64,000 bases of DNA from Bryobacterales bacterium (GTDB lineage: Bacteria > Acidobacteriota > Terriglobia > Bryobacterales > Bryobacteraceae), in NCBI GenBank assembly GCA_016721425.1, contig JADKID010000005.1, forward strand, positions 1-64,000, read 5' to 3'. This document shows positions 61,534 through 64,000 of this stretch, in pieces (the first letter of the stretch is position 1; each line of letters opens with the position of its first letter). A program made the position numbers and the translations under genes. A model generated the notes under the pieces. That model was not told the origin of the DNA and made no database searches. It was given only the letters and a program-made list of their open reading frames with translations.

Positions 61534-62663
61534 TGCACTACCTCAGCTATCTGCCGGTCCTCGCCGCCCTCATCGCCCTCGGCTACCAGATCTTCGCGCT
61601 CCTCGGCGCCATCGTCTACTTCGCCAAGTCCGCTTTCCTCCTCTCCAAACCCACCGGCAGCTACACCCCGCCCGTCTCCATCCTCAAGCCCGTCCGCGGC
61701 CTCGATTCCGCCCTCCACGACGCCCTCCTCAGCCACATGACGCAGGACTACCCGGACTACGAGATCCTCATCGGCGTCCGCGATATGGAGGACCCCGCCG
61801 TCCCCGTCATCCGCCAGCTCATCACCGAGCACCCCGAACACCCCATCCGCCTCATCCACTGCCAGACCGATACCCCCAACGCCAAAGTCGGCATCCTGAT
61901 CGACCTCGCCCGCCAGGCCCGCCACGAAATCATCCTCGTCAACGACGCCGATATCTCCGTCCCGCCCCAATACCTCCGCCGCGTCGCAGCCCCCCTCGCC
62001 GAGCCCCGAAACGGCCTCGTCACCTGCCTCTACCACGCCACGGCTCACTCCATACCCGGCAACTGGGAAGCCCTCGGCATCGCCACGGACTTCATCCCCT
62101 CCACCCTGGTCGCCCCCATGGTCGGCATCAATGAATTCGGCCTCGGGTCCACCCTCTGCTTCCGCAAAACGGACCTCGCCGCCATCGGCGGCTTCGACGC
62201 CGTCAAGGAATTCATCGCCGACGATTACCAGCTCGCCAAACGCATCACGCAACTCGGCCGCGAAACGGTCCTCTCCGAAGTCGTCGTGGGCACCACCCTC
62301 AACGCCCCCACCTGGCGCGACGTCTGGCGCCACCAGGTCCGCTGGGCTCGGACGATCCGAGTCTCACGCCGAGGCGGCTACCTGGGCCTCCCCGTCACCC
62401 ACGCCGGCCTCTGGGCCATCGTCGCCATGCTCACCGGCCACTGGCCCCTGGGCCTGACCCTCTGGCTCGCCCGCGCCACCATGGGCGCCACCGCCGGCTT
62501 CGTCGTCCTCCGCCACTGGCCCGCGCTCCTAGCCGCCCCCCTACTGCCCCTCTGGGATCTCTGGGCCTTCACCATCTGGCTCACCGGCCTCGCCGGCCGC
62601 ACCGTCCACTGGCGCAACAAACAGATGACCCTGAACCGCGACGGCCGGATCTCGGAAAGCTAA
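61530..62663 (+). CDS. hpnI: hopanoid biosynthesis glycosyltransferase HpnI
   Basis: A 377-residue membrane-bound GT21-like glycosyltransferase. ATG 61530 overlaps the upstream stop. The N-terminal TM (about residues 6-30) is followed by the catalytic domain with SILKPVRGLD, YEILIGVRDMEDP, the DxD-like NDADISVPPQYL (about 144-155), LCFRKTDLAAIGGF, FIADDYQLAKRI (D3) and the HQVRWART (Q/RxxRW) motif near 268-275. Two or three C-terminal TM segments close it. HpnI adds N-acetylglucosamine to bacteriohopanetetrol; HpnK then deacetylates and HpnJ contracts the ring. hpnK is not seen in this window, where small genes follow instead. Confidence 0.9.
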   Translation: MMHYLSYLPVLAALIALGYQIFALLGAIVYFAKSAFLLSKPTGSYTPPVSILKPVRGLDSALHDALLSHMTQDYPDYEILIGVRDMEDPAVPVIRQLITEHPEHPIRLIHCQTDTPNAKVGILIDLARQARHEIILVNDADISVPPQYLRRVAAPLAEPRNGLVTCLYHATAHSIPGNWEALGIATDFIPSTLVAPMVGINEFGLGSTLCFRKTDLAAIGGFDAVKEFIADDYQLAKRITQLGRETVLSEVVVGTTLNAPTWRDVWRHQVRWARTIRVSRRGGYLGLPVTHAGLWAIVAMLTGHWPLGLTLWLARATMGATAGFVVLRHWPALLAAPLLPLWDLWAFTIWLTGLAGRTVHWRNKQMTLNRDGRISES

Positions 62664-62684
62664 CCGGCACGAAGAGCAGACTAT

Positions 62685-62882
62685 ATGCCCAATCTATCGG
62701 ATAAGCAGCGCGAGGCACTCCAGAAACTGGCCGATCGTCCAGACGCTGACATAGACCTCAAAGACACACCAGAAATTCAGGAGATCCCTTCGCACGCCGT
62801 GAGAGGAAAGTTCTACCGCCCCGAGACACCCGTCGTGACCATCCGCGTGGAACTCGAATCAACACCGACCTCTGGCGAATAG
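62685..62882 (+). CDS. small protein, BrnA-like antitoxin N-terminus
   Basis: A 65-residue protein: NLSDKQREALQKLADRPDADIDLKDTPEI then VRGKFYRPETPVVTIRVELE. The first part resembles the N-terminal region of BrnA-type antitoxins, which has a short hydrophilic start, then an IDxxDxPE segment, then a strand with FYRP. The usual C-terminal DNA-binding helix (GYQTRIN) is lacking: here the chain ends TPTSGE. No BrnT toxin gene is next to it; the downstream genes are on the other strand. It may be a truncated relic or a novel small protein. The start ATG has no strong ribosome site. Confidence 0.5.
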   Translation: MPNLSDKQREALQKLADRPDADIDLKDTPEIQEIPSHAVRGKFYRPETPVVTIRVELESTPTSGE

Positions 62883-62908
62883 TGCGGCATCGTCCGCGTC
62901 GTAGAGAA

Positions 62909-63151
62909 TCACTCAACTTCTTTGCCTTTGACCGCCATCCCCGGAGTCAGAAACGTCGAGGGCATTTCTCCGTTACCGGCAAGCGTGAAACTCCGGAAGC
63001 GCTTGTACCACTTGCCCTCAGGAACATCAGGATCAGAGTCGATCCACTGCTTCAGCGCAAGAAATTCGGCTGCGGGAATTCTTCCGTCGCGAAACCGCTG
63101 GATCAAGTGATCCATGATCCCCCGTGGCGGCGGCTTTCTGAGCTTCGGCAC
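62909..63151 (-). CDS. small hypothetical protein of a two-gene operon
   Basis: An 80-residue basic and aromatic-rich protein (MDHLIQRFRDGRIPAAEFLALKQWIDSDPDVPEGKWYKRFRSFTLAGNG). GTG 63151 starts three bases after the TAA of the upstream gene, so the two genes are coupled. No motif I recognise; the WYKRFRSFTLAG strand and downstream FLTPGMAVKGKEV look like a compact beta-rich end. A toxin-like partner of the upstream protein is possible but not shown. Confidence 0.6.
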   Translation of the reverse strand: MPKLRKPPPRGIMDHLIQRFRDGRIPAAEFLALKQWIDSDPDVPEGKWYKRFRSFTLAGNGEMPSTFLTPGMAVKGKEVE

Positions 63152-63154
63152 CAG

Positions 63155-63514
63155 TTACGCGTTCTTAAACTGATTCTGGAAGATCAGTCGCTCCAACTGA
63201 TCGGAGAGAGTTCGCAGATCCTCCGGATTGCTCGCCACCCTGATCTGCTCCAACAGCGAAAGCACCGCGCGGTCCGACGCACTTCTGACAACGATGGCGG
63301 GTTTTGCTCCGGTGGACTGCACGGCAATCCGCCGGTCTCTCGTGCCCACGGCCTCGGAGCCCACTGCTGCCTTCGCCCAACGCGCCTGAACTGCCTTGCG
63401 CGCACTTTCGCTACGCTGTTCGGCCGTCAGCTTTGCCGCTCTCGCCGGGCCGCCCTTCTGGCCTCCCTTTCGCCCCAGTGCAACGGCGGCAGGGTTCTTC
63501 GTAGCTTTCTCCAT
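63155..63514 (-). CDS. small basic protein with KGGxKGG-type N-terminus
   Basis: A 119-residue protein. The N-terminal 50 residues are basic and glycine/alanine-rich (NPAAVALGRKGGQKGGPARAAKLTAEQRSESARKAVQARWAKA), a motif that recurs in many small bacterial proteins next to uncharacterised partners and may bind DNA or RNA. The rest is an amphipathic helical part (VLSLLEQIRVASNPEDLRTLSDQLERLIF), suited to dimerisation. Its -10 box lies six bases before ATG 63514, so the mRNA is probably leaderless. It is coupled to the 80-residue gene. A toxin-antitoxin-like module is a guess. Confidence 0.68.
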   Translation of the reverse strand: MEKATKNPAAVALGRKGGQKGGPARAAKLTAEQRSESARKAVQARWAKAAVGSEAVGTRDRRIAVQSTGAKPAIVVRSASDRAVLSLLEQIRVASNPEDLRTLSDQLERLIFQNQFKNA

Positions 63515-63520
63515 GACTTC

Positions 63521-63526
63521 AGTATA
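63521..63526 (-). promoter_or_regulatory. -10 box of the small two-gene operon
   Basis: TATACT (63526-63521 on the minus strand) is six bases before the ATG at 63514. This is the same distance as in the GntR operon. No good -35 is present at 17 bases; a TTGACC lies just 7 bases upstream of the -10. Confidence 0.5.
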
Positions 63527-63591
63527 CGTGAGCGGTCAAGTGGCAAAGCACAAGAGGGTCCCGCAATTAAGACGGGCGTAGTCAATTTTGC

Positions 63592-64000
63592 CTACTTCCC
63601 CTTCGCCGGGAGCATAACCTCCGCATACATCCCCGGCCCCAGCGCCCCATCCCCATTCGCCACGTCCAACTCCACCGGCATCGTCCGCGTCTTCGCATCC
63701 AGCACCCGCGCCCTCCTCGCCACCACGCCCGCGAACGTCCGCCCCGGCCACGCCGGCACCGTAAAGCTCAGCCTCGCCCCTATCACCAGGCCCTTCCACT
63801 CGCTCTCCGGCAGCGCGACCACCAGCCGCAGCCGCGACACCTGCTGCAACTCCACCAGCGCCCCGGCCGCCGGCCCAGCCAGCGCCCCCGGGCTCACCAT
63901 GCGCTCCGTAATCACACCCGCGAACGGCGCCGTAATCCGCAAATACCCCATCATTTCGCGAACGACATCCGCCTGCGCCCGCACCGCCGCCGCGTTCTTC
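63592..64000 (-). CDS. RND efflux periplasmic adaptor (HlyD family), C-terminal part
   Basis: The last 135 residues of a membrane fusion protein whose start lies outside the window. The end of the coiled-coil (KNAAAVRAQADVVREMMGYLRI) leads into TAPFAGVITERMVSPGALAG, the lipoyl/barrel-sandwich return strand that is the family hallmark. A beta-barrel domain (LVELQQVSRLRLVVALPESEWKGLVIGARLSFTVPAW ... RARVLDAKTRTMPVELDVANGDGALGPGMYAEVML) closes it, with the R-T-R-T motif. It would bridge an RND or ABC pump to an outer-membrane channel. The chain ends at the usual place after GMYAEV. Confidence 0.88.
   Translation of the reverse strand, partial: KNAAAVRAQADVVREMMGYLRITAPFAGVITERMVSPGALAGPAAGALVELQQVSRLRLVVALPESEWKGLVIGARLSFTVPAWPGRTFAGVVARRARVLDAKTRTMPVELDVANGDGALGPGMYAEVMLPAKGK

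Noticed and set aside
1..64000. tRNA, rRNA, CRISPR arrays, insertion sequences and prophage genes
   Set aside because: I looked for these on both strands and found no tRNA cloverleaf, direct-repeat array, transposase or phage motif.

Overview
The window is high-GC bacterial DNA that looks like an Acidobacteriota chromosome, most likely of the Solibacter/Bryobacter/Paludibaculum group. The evidence is family content: two very large TonB-dependent receptors with N-terminal carboxypeptidase-regulatory-like domains, an ADOP-type MacB/FtsX permease, two VWFA-related proteins of the acidobacterial type, tandem CRTAC1 (FG-GAP/UnbV) proteins, many secreted Tat or Sec carbohydrate-active proteins, and hopanoid genes. 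I saw no rRNA, tRNA, CRISPR array, insertion sequence or prophage.

Layout. 1-2.9 kb: three genes (histone deacetylase-like, Gfo/Idh/MocA-DUF1080 fusion, isoprenylcysteine methyltransferase-like) whose frames are broken repeatedly although their motifs survive. 3.0-6.6 kb: TonB-dependent receptor 1 with a good promoter, a palindrome and a terminator, plus one frameshift. 6.6-13.2 kb: minus-strand operon with a YtrA-type GntR regulator, ABC ATPase, two paralogous membrane proteins and an ADOP permease. 13.4-17.3 kb: heme A/cytochrome oxidase assembly genes (ctaA-like, ctaB, SCO1, DUF420), a methyltransferase and lgt. 17.4-20.2 kb: TadE/TadE/TadG-like pilus genes. 20.2-27.3 kb: oxidoreductases, a 1128-residue unknown secreted protein with a VWFA partner, and a GNAT enzyme. 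27.3-32.1 kb: polysaccharide enzymes including a GH29 fucosidase and a GH16 plus five-bladed-propeller fusion. 32.3-36.3 kb: S4 protein, TonB-like protein overlapping a prepilin peptidase, chemoreceptor. 36.4-39.2 kb: EF-hand protein, ApbE-DUF2271 fusion and PepSY membrane protein. 39.2-45.8 kb: C45-type hydrolase, esterase, and a heparinase-epimerase-DHDPS operon. 45.8-49.2 kb: two CRTAC1 proteins. 49.2-57.2 kb: broken VWFA gene, two TPR proteins, TonB-dependent receptor 2. 57.8-59.3 kb: divergent membrane regulator-like protein with two malectin domains. 59.4-62.7 kb: hopanoid operon hpnJ, two SMR/EamA half-transporters, hpnI. 62.7-64 kb: three small proteins and the 3' end of an RND adaptor.

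Together the genes suit a soil heterotroph that degrades complex, probably fucosylated or uronate-containing polysaccharides, imports products through outer-membrane receptors, and invests in envelope lipids and redox maturation. Tight coupling is common: ATGA, GTGA or one-base overlaps join the genes of at least eight operons. Two promoters place the -10 box exactly six bases before the start codon, suggesting leaderless transcripts.

Most notable candidates for new biology are the paired half-transporters inside a hopanoid operon that lacks hpnK here, the malectin-bearing transmembrane regulator opposite a TonB receptor, and the GH16-propeller fusion.
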